Assembly: GCA_942159475.1 (NCBI GenBank) | Contig: OW804096.1 | Location: 91,057,784-91,121,783 of the forward strand | Direction of reading: 5' to 3' | DNA from: Sthenelais limicola | Taxonomy: Eukaryota; Annelida; Polychaeta; Phyllodocida; Sigalionidae | Length of the DNA: 64,000 nucleotides | Shown here: piece by piece, positions 1 to 10,543 of the stretch | Layout of the letters: every line of letters starts with the position of its first letter | How positions within the stretch are numbered: the stretch's first letter is position 1 | Made by a program: the position numbers and the translations under genes | The notes under the pieces: generated by a model | Seen by the model: only the letters and a program-made list of their open reading frames with translations | Told to the model about the DNA's origin: nothing | The model's database searches: none

Positions 1-2101
1 ATCCGACCCTGTTTAACAGTAAAGCCAATTTTTCCTCCATAGCCGCAGTGCGAGTATGGAACTCATCCATGGATTTGACATGCGCCTTCTGTTTTGTACA
101 GTCAGCCCACATATGTCCCTCCTCCTGACAATAATAACATTTCCGAGGAGTTCCTGGTGTTCTCCTACTCCTCCTGTCAAAGGGAACGCTCCTACCACCA
201 TCGCCAGTCACTTCAGGAGCTGGCAATGATAGCGCATCCGCCTGCGGCCGTGGCTTTTTCTGCCATGCTCTAAAAGCTTGAAACTCAGCCAACTCTTTCT
301 CATCCCAGTCTTGCTCTGATTTAGTCACAGTAGTCACTGTAGCCACACCCGCACCGCTTGAAAAAGAATGTGAGTGTGACGACGTGCGAGAAATACCACT
401 GGTACCAAATACATCTCTATAACGAGTTGCGGCTGCCGAAGCACAAACTATATTGGTTGGCTCCTGCAGCGCAACATAATGAGCCATACCCTCATCCAAC
501 AATCCATCAAGAAATATCTTAACCGCCATTTCGTGCAACGTGTCATCCCATTCGCCGAAAGCATGTACTGCCCTCAGGCTAATGCTCTGACTAAAAGCAG
601 CCGGACTCTGCCCCGGATCCTGCCTACAGCTGAAGAATTCCCTCTTCCGCGTCTTATTGGACTTCTCCGCTTGATAGTCATATTCAAGCATCTGCAAAAG
701 GTCATCTACCGAGAAATCATCCGGCTCTAGCATCATAGCCTGCGGCAGCTGCTTACCTACTCCGGTTAACAGTTGTATCTTATAGGTCTCATCGTCCCAA
801 TTATTTGAACGTGCTATCATTACCGTGCGTCTCTGATAATCACGCCAATCCTCTCTACCATCCCATTCCGGGAAGTTCACAGTCCTAGGGTGACGCATAG
901 GCTTAGTCGGTTTGAATTTAGGTACACCAAATGCAGGGCCTTTAGCCACAGGTATATAACCCGCGGCTGGATCTATAGACCGCCTAATCCTATCTATGTT
1001 AGCCGGCAAAGATCGCCTAACAGCACCCATAATCCCATAACCAACTGGATTAGGACTAGAAGCGCGCAAGCCACGCGCAGCTTCCAAAGCACTCCTCCTA
1101 TCACCCTTAAATGCCCGCCCACCAGTTGGTGCATCTGGCGCGGCTGACATATAATCAGGCTGAATCACTTCATCATTACCAGATTTTTCTTTTCTTTGGT
1201 CAAAGTCTGGCAACTCATTCATGATTCGAGTATACGATTCATTCGAGATCCCACCCGGATTCGCCTGAATCGGAGTACTAGCCTTATCCATCTCATCAGC
1301 AAAAGCAATTCCCCTAGACCTACGAGGAGGGACTTGAAAATCCAAGCGGCTATTAAGTTCTTCCATATTTCTTTTCATTCTGTCATTATTCTTGTGCTCC
1401 CACGCACGTCTTGCTTCCAAAGATATGAGTTTCTCGTTCTGGTCTTGAATCATCGACCTTAAACATTTCTCCTCTTGCCTTGACAAAGCCAAATCCGCTT
1501 CTGCTCTAGCCGCTTGTTCTTGGGCATTTTTCCCTTTCCTAGCAGACTCCATCACCGAATCGCTCATCAAGTCCAAGGTACTCACCTGATTCGCAATGAG
1601 CCTATCCATCTTATCATAGGTCATGCGCCTATTTCTCATCCGATCCTGCGTCCATTCAGACTGTAAAATACCGATATCTGCCGCATTAACGGGAGTCATA
1701 GGCGGCAATTTCCCATGTACAAACTCATCATCAATATCTTCATCTATATCTGTACCAATATCTTCAACACGTGGCGCTTTTTTCATAGCACTACGGGGAA
1801 GCATGGCTGTCTTTCTTCTCAGAGTCACCTTCAGACCGGCATGATTCTGATTCTTTGCCATCTTCCATGAATCATCATCACCGCTTGAGGTATCAGCTTC
1901 TATACTCGCTTTTACCTTCACTCTTGGTTCAACATGAGTTCGGTTCAAGCGGTTTGCTTCTTCTAAATTCCATTTCGATTGATCCAGTCTATCTTTCAAA
2001 TCCCGAATCGTTTGATTCGTCTTCTCCAAAAACTGGTCAACCGCCAACAGGTTACCCGGCCCTCCAGTGGAGGCCCGAGCTCCAGGCCCTTCCGGCTCCA
2101 T
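1..2101 (-). CDS. Gag polyprotein, LTR retrotransposon (partial at window edge)
   Basis: The frame is open from ATG at 2101 to the left edge, about 700 codons without a stop. The N-terminal third is charged and coiled-coil-like. The middle holds a Gypsy-type capsid region around residues 390-540 (it starts near VNFPEWDGREDW). Near residue 662 there is a CCHC zinc knuckle, CYYCQEEGHMWADC (Cx2Cx4Hx4C), which in gag proteins binds genomic RNA. The start is the first ATG after the primer site, 69 bases inside the LTR. Shorter open frames on the opposite strand are shadows of this gene. Any protease-pol continuation is outside the window, so Gypsy rather than another LTR superfamily is inferred from the capsid and knuckle. 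Confidence 0.85.
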   Translation of the reverse strand, partial: MEPEGPGARASTGGPGNLLAVDQFLEKTNQTIRDLKDRLDQSKWNLEEANRLNRTHVEPRVKVKASIEADTSSGDDDSWKMAKNQNHAGLKVTLRRKTAMLPRSAMKKAPRVEDIGTDIDEDIDDEFVHGKLPPMTPVNAADIGILQSEWTQDRMRNRRMTYDKMDRLIANQVSTLDLMSDSVMESARKGKNAQEQAARAEADLALSRQEEKCLRSMIQDQNEKLISLEARRAWEHKNNDRMKRNMEELNSRLDFQVPPRRSRGIAFADEMDKASTPIQANPGGISNESYTRIMNELPDFDQRKEKSGNDEVIQPDYMSAAPDAPTGGRAFKGDRRSALEAARGLRASSPNPVGYGIMGAVRRSLPANIDRIRRSIDPAAGYIPVAKGPAFGVPKFKPTKPMRHPRTVNFPEWDGREDWRDYQRRTVMIARSNNWDDETYKIQLLTGVGKQLPQAMMLEPDDFSVDDLLQMLEYDYQAEKSNKTRKREFFSCRQDPGQSPAAFSQSISLRAVHAFGEWDDTLHEMAVKIFLDGLLDEGMAHYVALQEPTNIVCASAAATRYRDVFGTSGISRTSSHSHSFSSGAGVATVTTVTKSEQDWDEKELAEFQAFRAWQKKPRPQADALSLPAPEVTGDGGRSVPFDRRSRRTPGTPRKCYYCQEEGHMWADCTKQKAHVKSMDEFHTRTAAMEEKLALLLNRVG

Positions 2102-2169
2102 TGGCTTTCCTCGTTAGAGGCAACCAATGGTTCCAGACAGGTCTCTCTCCGCTAGCAAAAATCCAATTG

Positions 2170-2181
2170 GTCACGGCACCA
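2170..2181 (-). promoter_or_regulatory. Primer-binding site, tRNA-His type
   Basis: TGGTGCCGTGAC on the minus strand, three bases inside the LTR. It is complementary to the 3' end (GTCACGGCACCA) that I recall for animal tRNA-His. The same site follows the LTR of the copy at 37040. Confidence 0.7.
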
Positions 2182-2184
2182 AAT

Positions 2185-2503
2185 TGTAGTGTCCGATCGA
2201 CGGCCTTAAGCGACTATGAGACTTAATCTATTGAATAAAGACAACGACAACAACAGGATCTAATGGACCTCGCCAGCTTCTCTCTTTTATATTCAACTGT
2301 TCCACACCCGGGCTGCTCTCACGAGAACAACAACATAACAATACATCATATCGAATAATCAATATATAAGTGTGCATACACAATGGGTGTATAAGAAAGG
2401 AATGACAGTAAATATATAGAACAAGCAGTATCACACAGCAATAAAAAAGTTAAGTAGCCCCGGCTCTGGTTTAGCAAATGCCAATCCAGAGCCGCGCACC
2501 ACA
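2185..2503 (-). repeat. 5' LTR of family A (319 bp, internally deleted)
   Basis: On the minus strand it begins TGTGGTGCGC and ends GGACACTACA, giving TG...CA ends. It aligns along its length with the 423-bp LTRs near 34.2 and 37.0 kb, except for a missing block of about 104 bp next to the GTTAA / GTAGCC junction. A short hairpin (CGGCTCTGG / CCAGAGCCG) lies at its outer end. Confidence 0.85.
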
Positions 2504-5106
2504 CTTATACGTTTTAGAAATAGATGTAGCTTGACATTTTTTCCTTATTTGGAGGTAGCTATAGGTCTAGATATCTTTGTATACATAAAAAAGTATAACC
2601 CATTCAACAATGGAAGACTAGAAGGATAACTAATACATTTTTTTCATTATGTACCTAGTGCTATTTAGTTGTGAGAGAACTGGCTTATCTTTTTCAGTGT
2701 AAAGTCTGTGCGACGACACACATAGCCAAAGTTAACTTAGCTAATTAGCTAGTTGTTGTTCTACAGTACCATGTATTGTTGTACAGTACTAGGGTGGATC
2801 CAAACTTGACAAGTTCGTTTGATAGTGTCACCTAAATTTAATTTCTTATGTGCTGAAAACCGTGAAACGTAGTCCTTTTTTTTCTACCCTGGGTAACTGT
2901 CCTGCAGTTGCAGCTAAAGCAACGTAGTGCTTATTCTTTTACACCTTGGATAACTGTTTTTTAGAGGAAGAGGTTTTCCCTGTTCTTTTTTTATTTTAGA
3001 ACGCCTGATTGTGTGTTTTGAGCCTTTTATGTACCAATGTTCATGGGATTTTTTTAGGCAGGGAGCGTTTCACTAACTTTCTTATTACATTAATAAAGGC
3101 TTGAGTCTAAATTTACATCCTTAAATGTGCCAACAATTATAGGTGCAAGGCCTTACATATTTAATAAGGTAACTCCATTTTCTCCAAAGGGGGCCCTCAG
3201 GAAGATCTATGGTTTCATAGAGACCCACCCCCTTTTTCGGTGTCAAAATTTGATATGTTATTGAAAAGTGTACGCTTCCGGAAATAAAAACATATACATA
3301 CATGTAATTGAGTACAGAGCAAGTGCATGGCATTTGTCAAACAAATTTTGTACTCCATTTCTTCTTCTTTCAGGCCTGATTACTTTATTTTAATCGTTAA
3401 ATGCGGTTATCTTTATACTAATTATGTTTCATATATCCATGACCGTCCAACTGTACGGGTGCTTATCTCAGGTGCAAATTCAATGTTGGTCAGTTATATC
3501 TATGACAGTCCAACTGTATGGGTGCTTATCTATGACCATCCAACTGTATGGGTGCTTTTCTCAGGGGAAAATTCAATGTTGGTAAGTTATATGTATGAGC
3601 GTCCAACTATATGGGTGCTTGTCTCAGGGGAAAATTCAATGTTGGTCATGTAATGTACTCTACGGTGTTGATTTAAATATTTGTATCTATCGAACTTGGT
3701 TCATTCTATACAAGATCCTTTCTCCTAATAGTCAGCTACCTAATAAGTATTCATTTCTATATTTGTGATATCATTGTTGTTTTATTTTGTATGTTATTTA
3801 AAGGGGGCCAAGGAGAAATGATCTCTCATCTGCTAGTTGCCACATGTAAACAGGTATTCACTAATTTCAGAATGTGCTATTTTTACATTATCCATGGTCC
3901 CTTAGAACCTCTTGGCAGTCCAAAATGTATGAATTTTATACCATACATTTGAGAAAGACTATAATTATGTCGAAGAACACATTGGTATTCATCAAAGATG
4001 TTTAATGCCAGGGTAGCATTCCAAAGTAGATCTGGCTTGTTTTGATTTGCATTCTGCGTCTGCGTCTGCCTGGACAGTGCCAGGACACCCGCAGACCAAG
4101 TTACATTGTGTTGGACAGTTCTTCATATTTGCAAACTTGTATCAGTTGTGAGATTGATGTTGAAATGAAACATCCATGAACTGTTGTTTCTTGTCATGTA
4201 TATTTGAATAAAAGATGTTTTAACGTTGGACAATTTGAATAAAATTGACATTTTCCTAATTTTTGTATTTTCTCCTTTCTCCATGGGTAATGATTGAAAG
4301 TCTGTTGTATTCAAAACTAGATTAATAAACTTATGCAATCTTTAGTTCCCAGTTCATGAAAATTGAAGTAGCATTAATGAACCAATCTGTATAAATATTT
4401 TTTGAGAATAATTTATTATGTTAAGCCAATCTGGAGACAATATAATCATAGATAGGTGTTGCTAGACATGAAATAGCCACCGTCATTATTATTAAATGGG
4501 GGGAATATTCTGAGTGAATCCAAAAGACAATCCATTATTAGTTACTTTCGTCTTTATTGTATAAAACATTACTTTCTACTTCTACATTGTTTTTCTGAAG
4601 ATCAATTAGATAGACAGTAGAATCGTGCAATAAGTGGAAACCATGACACTAGTCTTTATTAGTTGACACCAGTCTAGTCTTCTAAAATAACACACACAGC
4701 CTGACAAAGTTAGTGTTAGGAAATTTATGTACAATATCTTTTGACATGAGTGAACACAAATAATCACTGAAGCTGTGAGAAGTCGACACGTATTGTCCCT
4801 GGCGTCATGACAAGGAATTAACAAAATATTCATCAGTACTCCCATTGTATTGAAGGGAATGAAATGAGACTCACTCCTGGACGAAACACTAGAAAAAGAA
4901 GTAAACTTTTCGTGAGAATTAAATGCAATCAGTACACTTATCTTTCTAATGGAATGGAAATAACAATTCCCCTTCGATAATATCCCAGCACTTAGCCTCA
5001 AGAATGAAACTACACTTTAAATAACCATTCATGTGAACTTCAGTTATTGGATGGAATTACACATTGCCTAAGCATGAATAAGTCATTAAATTTTAGCATA
5101 AGTGTA
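2504..5106. other. Non-coding interval
   Basis: AT-rich sequence with no ORF that looks like protein. The only structure I see is the minisatellite at 3437-3651. The right end is the target site of the large LTR element, so this DNA was once contiguous with 15474 onward and may belong to the Helitron flank. Confidence 0.5.
3437..3651 (+). repeat. Minisatellite, 63-bp unit
   Basis: About 3.5 imperfect units, each starting ATGACCGTCCAACTG or similar and ending near TTCAATGTTGGT. One unit is cut to 30 bp. Because 63 and 30 are multiples of three, a plus frame stays open (3327-3653) and encodes a repeated peptide. I take this as a by-product rather than a gene. Confidence 0.7.
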
Positions 5107-5803
5107 TGTTAATGTCTGTAGAGTGTAGACACTACAATCAGGGATTATTACTAATGGATTACGGAGTTACTCTAATTACTCGGATCTCTCGCGATATACT
5201 TATAAATAGGGGTAGCTTCGATTGGTTAGACGTCTCAAAAGGGATATAGTGCTTGGCTTGTAGTTTCAGTAGGTATAAGGTAAGGCGTGGAGTACAGAAT
5301 GGCTTCTTTTATTAGACTTCAATATAACACAGTGTTCATGTATAGCAAGTTATAGCATGGTCAGTGTTCAAGGTGGCAGGGCTTCCAGTCAGTTCATCAT
5401 CATACAGCATACGGTAGTACAGCTCTCCAGGAGAAGTCTGCCTATACAGTGACTGGGGGCCCTTATATATTCTAGGTATTGCACCAGACCTGGGATGCAT
5501 TTCATCATCTTTCCCGGGCGTACTGCAATGGTCAGTGGGCATTTCGTCAGCCACCAGGGCTGCTGAGCATGCGCTGGCCCTTGCATCAGCCTCCAGGTTA
5601 ATGGCGGAGTAGCTCACATGCAATGTCGCCGGGGGATTTCATCATCCAGAGACATTGCATCAGCTCTCTCCGCCCAGGGGTTAGACCCCCTCCCTACCAA
5701 CGTTCATAAGATCGACCAGTAAATAAGTAAACAATCGACACACATATAAATATAACATACACATAGGCTTAAATATTATTAAAAATAAATTGGGACATTG
5801 ACA
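5107..5803 (-). repeat. 3' LTR of family B
   Basis: Nearly identical to 14773-15469. The purine-rich tract expected next to a 3' LTR is at 5804-5811 (GGGGAGGA on the minus strand). The flanking TGTA at 5103-5106 matches the other side. Confidence 0.92.
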
Positions 5804-6070
5804 TCCTCCCCGACAAAGAAGAATGGCTGTCCCAGCCATAAACATTACATAATCTCAAAACAACATATAATTAATAAAAACCCTTGATCACCTTGGTGCA
5901 CATTCCGTGATCTATTAGCTGGCTTCTAATAACATACAAACATTTTATATACAGTTCAACGCTCGACATGTCCCTTAGCATAAATACATAACTCCTCTGG
6001 GGTGTTCATCCAGAGATAAATAATATAAATATAAATACATCTCTAAACCTTTAATTTCTCCTTAAATTTA

Positions 6071-6175
6071 TACAACACTGGTGCTGCCACCTGGCGGGAA
6101 ACATAAAAACCTTCTTTTTAACTCAAAATTTCCTAAAAAGACTGGTGCTGCCACCTTGCGGGAAACATTTAAACT
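6071..6175 (-). repeat. Short direct duplication inside family B 3' region
   Basis: CTGGTGCTGCCACC followed by TGGCGGGAAACA or TTGCGGGAAACA occurs twice, about 62 bp apart, between the four-TM ORF and the 3' LTR. Confidence 0.6.
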
Positions 6176-6309
6176 GCGGATTACTCTCAAAACTTGTAAA
6201 TCCATTACTAAGACTACCTAAACATAACCAAAGACTCTCTACAAACTCGAACACAACTCTGACGGGTGTAAGGTCTTCTACGACCGCTTCCTCTGTTCTT
6301 TTGGGGAGT

Positions 6310-6771
6310 TTATACAGGGCTTTCAACGGGGGTCGAACAGCAAACGTCCGCACAGGCTACCGAGAGGATCACCAGGTCTAGAATGGTTAAAACCACGGCG
6401 AGAAGGAACAGTGGCAGCCACAGGGCGTACAATTCCCTGAGGTCGATCTCTTCCTCCCATCCATCGACGATGATCAGGGCTGCCAGGTTTCGTCCAAATA
6501 TCGCCAGTGATCCTATTCCGGCCACCACTAGTGCCACCCTGCTCGCCACCATGGCGCCTCGCACGAGGTTCTTGTCGCCGCTCCAACCTCCCTTCCCTGC
6601 CAGCAATCCCACGCAAAGGAACAGTCCTCCTGCCCAATACCCACATCCTGACAAGATATGGAGGGACGGCCCTCCGAACCAAATGTCGTTGGCGGCTTGC
6701 CACCCGATCATTAGTCCGGCACACAGGGTCAAAGCTACGCCCGAAATCAGCAAAGAAGTCTTGGAACACAT
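6310..6771 (-). CDS. Accessory ORF of family B, four-TM membrane protein
   Basis: 153 codons from ATG 6771, about 500 bp from the 3' LTR. Four hydrophobic helices lie near residues 5-25, 38-60, 74-93 and 115-140, with short loops, a Cys/Gly-rich second helix (LSGCGYWAGGLFLCVGLLAG) and a cytosolic-type Cys pair at the end (ADVCC). The layout resembles small tetraspan families such as MS4A/CD20-like proteins, though I cannot place it by sequence alone. GC content is higher than in the surrounding element, and no intron is visible inside, so capture of a host cDNA is possible. An acceptor-like TTTTGTAG lies about 25 bases upstream of the ATG. Confidence 0.6.
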   Translation of the reverse strand: MCSKTSLLISGVALTLCAGLMIGWQAANDIWFGGPSLHILSGCGYWAGGLFLCVGLLAGKGGWSGDKNLVRGAMVASRVALVVAGIGSLAIFGRNLAALIIVDGWEEEIDLRELYALWLPLFLLAVVLTILDLVILSVACADVCCSTPVESPV

Positions 6772-7379
6772 GTTCGGTGTTGTGATGTTTTCTACAAAAT
6801 CCGCTAGGGGTTAACTAAACCGGAAGTTACAATCATGGGCTCGGCGTGGAGGATAAACAGGTCAGCTTCTTTTTGTTGCTAAGCTTACTAATCTCATATT
6901 TTCATTGAACTCTAAGGGTGTATAATTAAAGAGTTCGCGCTCGAGCCTCAACTGGTTCATAAATTTTTAACTATCTTAGATAATCTGAGTCAGTTTCAGT
7001 AGAAACTTTCTTTCGTAAAGCAAGATCTCTACTCGTGTTCCGCCATCTTGTTTCCTGTTATGATAACAAATGTCGACCCCACTTATTCGCACGTGGTGGC
7101 CAGGGTAAATTTCTACTAGTTTTCGATATTCTATTGCTCTTGGGTTATCATCTTATTCTGGGACAAAATCGGGTTGGATAACATAATTCTTTCGTAATCA
7201 GGTGGTTTTTTATTGTCTTCCCTTAATCAATCTAGTCTAAGTCAATTCGTAATTCTAGAAACAATTCATTAATCTCATTTGATTAATTGTGTTTATTGCA
7301 CTCGTCGACAAACGTTCTTGTTCCGCAATAAATTCTTTTACCCTGTGTAAACAAGTTCACTCTTAATAATTACATTATT

Positions 7380-7502
7380 AATTATGTAATTTCACACCTG
7401 ATCAAATAATTTCACACTTTGAATAAATATTTTCACACTTGAATAAATACTTTCACTCTTGATTAAATATTTTCACACTTGAATAAATATTTTCACTCTC
7501 AG
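7380..7502. repeat. AT-rich minisatellite, about 21-bp unit
   Basis: Five to six units of the form TTTCACACTTGAATAAATA with small changes, in the untranslated stretch between the RING-like and four-TM ORFs. I see no coding sequence in 6850-8000 beyond this. Confidence 0.7.
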
Positions 7503-8002
7503 ATTGAAATAATTGTTCGTCATTTTCTCCTGTTGTTATTTCTTAAGAATCTTTTTAATCGCGTCATTGTTCTTTCTTCTATATGTTTTCTCTTAGGAAT
7601 GTTCATTTCAGTTCGTTTGCTTCTTAGGTCATTTCTCCTGGACCCTTCCAAGTCTCAGGATACGCGATTGTTCTTCCTTCTGGTTTCTTGGTCCTCTGGC
7701 TCTTGGACTAAGCGTGGGGGAACGATGTCGATGGGAATCTTTCGAAGTCACTCGAGGGCAAGTATCATTTCCAATCATGGCTATATCAGGTAGGGATTTC
7801 TACTGAGCTACTAAACTAAAATTTTCCTAAGCAAAATCGTTTTAGCCAAAGTCCTAAAATTTCTGAGGACTAACTTTGGCTAGACAACTAAGTTTTCAAA
7901 CAAACACTTTCCCCAAGATTTTTAACTTCACAAACTTCTAACTTCCCTTTTCTAAAATTATAAATAAAACTATATGAGTTTGGAGAAATACTTCTAATTT
8001 CC

Positions 8003-9181
8003 TTAATCGGCCCAGTTGGGAGCTGGTTTCCAATTACATTTACTGTTCCACTTGGGTTCTACGTCAAGGATGGGCGCTCCCGAGGGTATATACACCTCCA
8101 GGTGCCCTGGTGGATATATTACTCTGGGGAAATCTTCTTCCTTGCATCCCAATGGAACCGGAGGGGGTCCATTGGGAGCAAATCTTGAGATCCCATTAAG
8201 CGATCTTATTCGCTCTTTCCGCACCTGCTGCTCTTTGGTTAAAATCTTGTCTGTGAACATGGCCACGCCTCCCGGCAAGGCCGTCTCACAAAACAGGCAG
8301 GAGTCTCTGTGGACCTGGTGTCTCACATAGCATCTTTTGTGAGCCACCATTCCACAGCATGGGTATCTCGCCCCATCCTTTTCATACATTGTCATTGGTC
8401 TTAACCCCTGTTTGACCACTGTCTTCATATAGAACGGCTTATGGCATAGTTGGCAAGTATACTTATATCCGTAGTTATCGGCTAGTGCCAACCCTCTTCC
8501 CAATCTTAAAACTGTTAACAGACTAATGTAATCAAATCTAGAATATGGTCCTTCGGATTTGTCCATGGCTCTCACTAGGTCGGTTGGGGTTAGTCGGCAC
8601 ACGCCTGACAAAGCTCGGATGATCATGGGTACCGGTCCTCTGCCATTGTTTGGACCCGGCGCCCATGTTCGTCTCAGCGACCACGTGTCTGCTAGTGATA
8701 CCATCAGTTGGGTCAGAAGTTCTAAATTTCTCTTAGCTAACTGTCTAAAAATATCCGCCAAATAATGCTTATTGATCATATACATTAAAAATAATGCCCA
8801 ATTGTTTCCCTCCTGTCCCGAAGCCATTAGTTTGCCCAATTTCCGCATCGCTTTCTTATCACTTCCCACTGACATCGCTCCCAGGACTCTCCGATACATC
8901 TCCGGGGACAGCATGTTGGGCAGCAGACGGAACATTTCCCCGTCTCCCTCTCTCATGAGAGCTCCCACAAAGTTCAGTCTTCTCTTTACATTTGGCGATA
9001 TCGGGACTGTGGTAAAGGTGCCAAACATCCCGAATAGCTTAATCCTCGAATTTGGAGCCGGCTGCTCTCTCAGCTTCCATTCCTTTCGTTCGTAGACTTT
9101 TGCTTCCTTCTCCGTTTCGTACCCGCTGTCGGTACTGCATTCCTCTGGTCCTTCCTCGACTGCTGGTTTTCCCCAAAGGAT
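8003..9181 (-). CDS. Accessory ORF of family B, RING-like zinc protein
   Basis: 341 codons from ATG 9028. The frame is open for another 51 codons upstream and begins exactly at a splice-acceptor-like TTTTCATTTGCTAG (exon from 9181), so the true protein may start in an upstream exon. Counting from the ATG, Cys192, Cys195, Cys224/225, His230, Cys233, Cys244 and Cys247 form a C-x2-C...CCG-x4-H-x2-C...C-x2-C array like RING or related treble-clef domains that bind E2 enzymes. The N-terminal 180 residues are helical and unknown. Ubiquitin-ligase activity is inference. No LTR-element gene of this kind is familiar to me. The ORF is intact, which in a young insertion fits selection or recent activity. 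Confidence 0.65.
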   Translation of the reverse strand: MLWGKPAVEEGPEECSTDSGYETEKEAKVYERKEWKLREQPAPNSRIKLFGMFGTFTTVPISPNVKRRLNFVGALMREGDGEMFRLLPNMLSPEMYRRVLGAMSVGSDKKAMRKLGKLMASGQEGNNWALFLMYMINKHYLADIFRQLAKRNLELLTQLMVSLADTWSLRRTWAPGPNNGRGPVPMIIRALSGVCRLTPTDLVRAMDKSEGPYSRFDYISLLTVLRLGRGLALADNYGYKYTCQLCHKPFYMKTVVKQGLRPMTMYEKDGARYPCCGMVAHKRCYVRHQVHRDSCLFCETALPGGVAMFTDKILTKEQQVRKERIRSLNGISRFAPNGPPPVPLGCKEEDFPRVIYPPGHLEVYIPSGAPILDVEPKWNSKCNWKPAPNWAD

Positions 9182-9931
9182 CTAGCAAATGAAAATCGAC
9201 AGGTGGATAGAGTACAGTTTGAGACTTTGTCTTTTTTCTAAAGTACGGTGTTTTCCTTTAGTAAACAATACCCTTTAGTTGCGTAATAATCATCAAAATT
9301 ATCAATTGGTCACAATCCTTTTATTCTGAATGTTTTCTCCTACTTTGTCAGACTTTTAAATTGTAAAATCCCTTGTCCCTTAATGGTGTGTTGCAAATCA
9401 ATTTCCCCTTTTTTCCTTTCTTCTAGTAATTCTTTTTACCTCTGTTCTCTTTCTATCTTTACCTTCTTAATTATCCCTTAATTAGATTATTCCTTCCTGC
9501 ATGCTTGAGTAGATACTCTTCTACCTAGTATTCCCTGGGGCGCTGTTTATTTTAGCTAGTAGGTGGTGTATGTTTCCCCAACATACCAGTCCCTTCCTTA
9601 ATATATTGCCCTAATCAATTCCCTAGGGGCCGAGCCCGCCCTATCTTAAACTCATTAGGTCATGGCTCGGTGGTTATGAGTCGGGTGTCACTCCTTCCGC
9701 CCCTAAATCTTCCTCTAAAGCTTCGCTGCAGGCTTTATCTGTAAATCGTCTAAAGATTTCCCTCTGTTAAGCATAAGGATATAATATTCTTACTGAGTCG
9801 AGCACGCTCCCTTTAGCGATAGCTGCTCACCAATAAATACTCTCCCTGTTATACTTTACTCTTTTCTGAAGAGTGTCCTAAAGTTTCCATTTTTTCTTCT
9901 GTTTCATTCTTTTTAATACCTTGTTTTGTTT
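9182..9931. other. Putative intron or leader between accessory ORFs
   Basis: T-rich on the plus strand (A-rich in the element sense), with no open frame of note. It lies between the protease-like ORF and the acceptor at 9182-9183, which is what an intron in the element RNA would look like. Confidence 0.4.
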
Positions 9932-10543
9932 TTAGACGAAATTCGCTGGATCGGGTGCTGAGGGTGTGTTTTTACCGGAAAGAACCTTCTGGGCCCCCTC
10001 CCCAAAATCCTTCCCCACCAAGAAAGGCTCGGTCTCCGAGCCATTCGCGGCTAGAGATCTAGGCAAGTCAGGGTAAATGTTCCCTCTAGGGGGGGTTTGT
10101 AAAGGTGGGTTAAAAGATGGATATCGAGTTCTGTTGGGCATTAATTCCATTGCTCTAGGCAAAACTAACCTATCGTCCTGCAAATGTATGTGTTGATTCT
10201 TTCGTGACAAACATGGTGTTAATACGGGGCTATCTCTGAATTTTTCCATTCTAGACTGAACTACCTGAGTCAAGTTACATTTTCGTTTAAGCATGATAGC
10301 GTAATATATGCCTGTTTCTAACAATGCTCTTATTCTTCTACCCTTATATACAGGAACCACCACCGTATTGGATGTTTCTACCAGTATGTCCGTCTTTCCT
10401 CTGGAGTATTTAAATTCTCCAGGGACATCAAGGAACACTTTTGATCGTCTACATCCGTTGGATACGTGAGTGATTCTGATACGGGGTATTGAAATGAAAG
10501 TTACGTGCTGAGGGAGGTCACGATTGACTCTGAGATGACCATG
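9932..10543 (-). CDS. Accessory ORF of family B, degenerate retropepsin-like segment
   Basis: The frame is open from just after TAA at 10544-10546. The first usable start is not obvious (GTG at 10438). It contains VVVPVYKGRRIRALLETGIY, which has the shape of a retroviral aspartic protease flap-to-active-site stretch (hydrophobic-G-x-x-I-x-A-L-L-D-T-G), but the catalytic Asp is Glu (LLETG). The C-terminal half is Pro-rich. A protease downstream of RT-RNase H would be out of order for Gypsy. Family assignment is tentative. It could equally be an unrelated accessory protein with a chance resemblance. Confidence 0.4.
   Translation of the reverse strand, partial: HGHLRVNRDLPQHVTFISIPRIRITHVSNGCRRSKVFLDVPGEFKYSRGKTDILVETSNTVVVPVYKGRRIRALLETGIYYAIMLKRKCNLTQVVQSRMEKFRDSPVLTPCLSRKNQHIHLQDDRLVLPRAMELMPNRTRYPSFNPPLQTPPRGNIYPDLPRSLAANGSETEPFLVGKDFGEGAQKVLSGKNTPSAPDPANFV

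Larger units (their letters stand above)
1..2503 (-). mobile_element. Gypsy-type LTR retrotransposon, 5' part only (family A, autonomous-type)
   Basis: Minus-strand element entering from the left edge. It shows a 5' LTR (2185-2503), a primer-binding site touching the LTR (2170-2181) and a long gag. Protease, RT and integrase would lie beyond the edge. The LTR is the same family as the pair at 34154-34576 and 37040-37462, but lacks about 104 bp near its outer end. The whole gag is open, so this copy may be intact. Confidence 0.85.

Noticed and set aside
3327..3653. 108-codon ORF with repeated peptide
   Set aside because: Open only because minisatellite units are multiples of three; no other support.
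5336..5623. 95-codon ORF in both LTRs of family B (also 15002-15289)
   Set aside because: Identical because the LTRs are identical; no sign of protein function.
6323..6814. Overlapping ORFs of 143-148 codons in other frames of the four-TM gene
   Set aside because: Arg/Pro-rich shadow frames of a GC-rich gene. Only the four-helix frame has protein-like structure.
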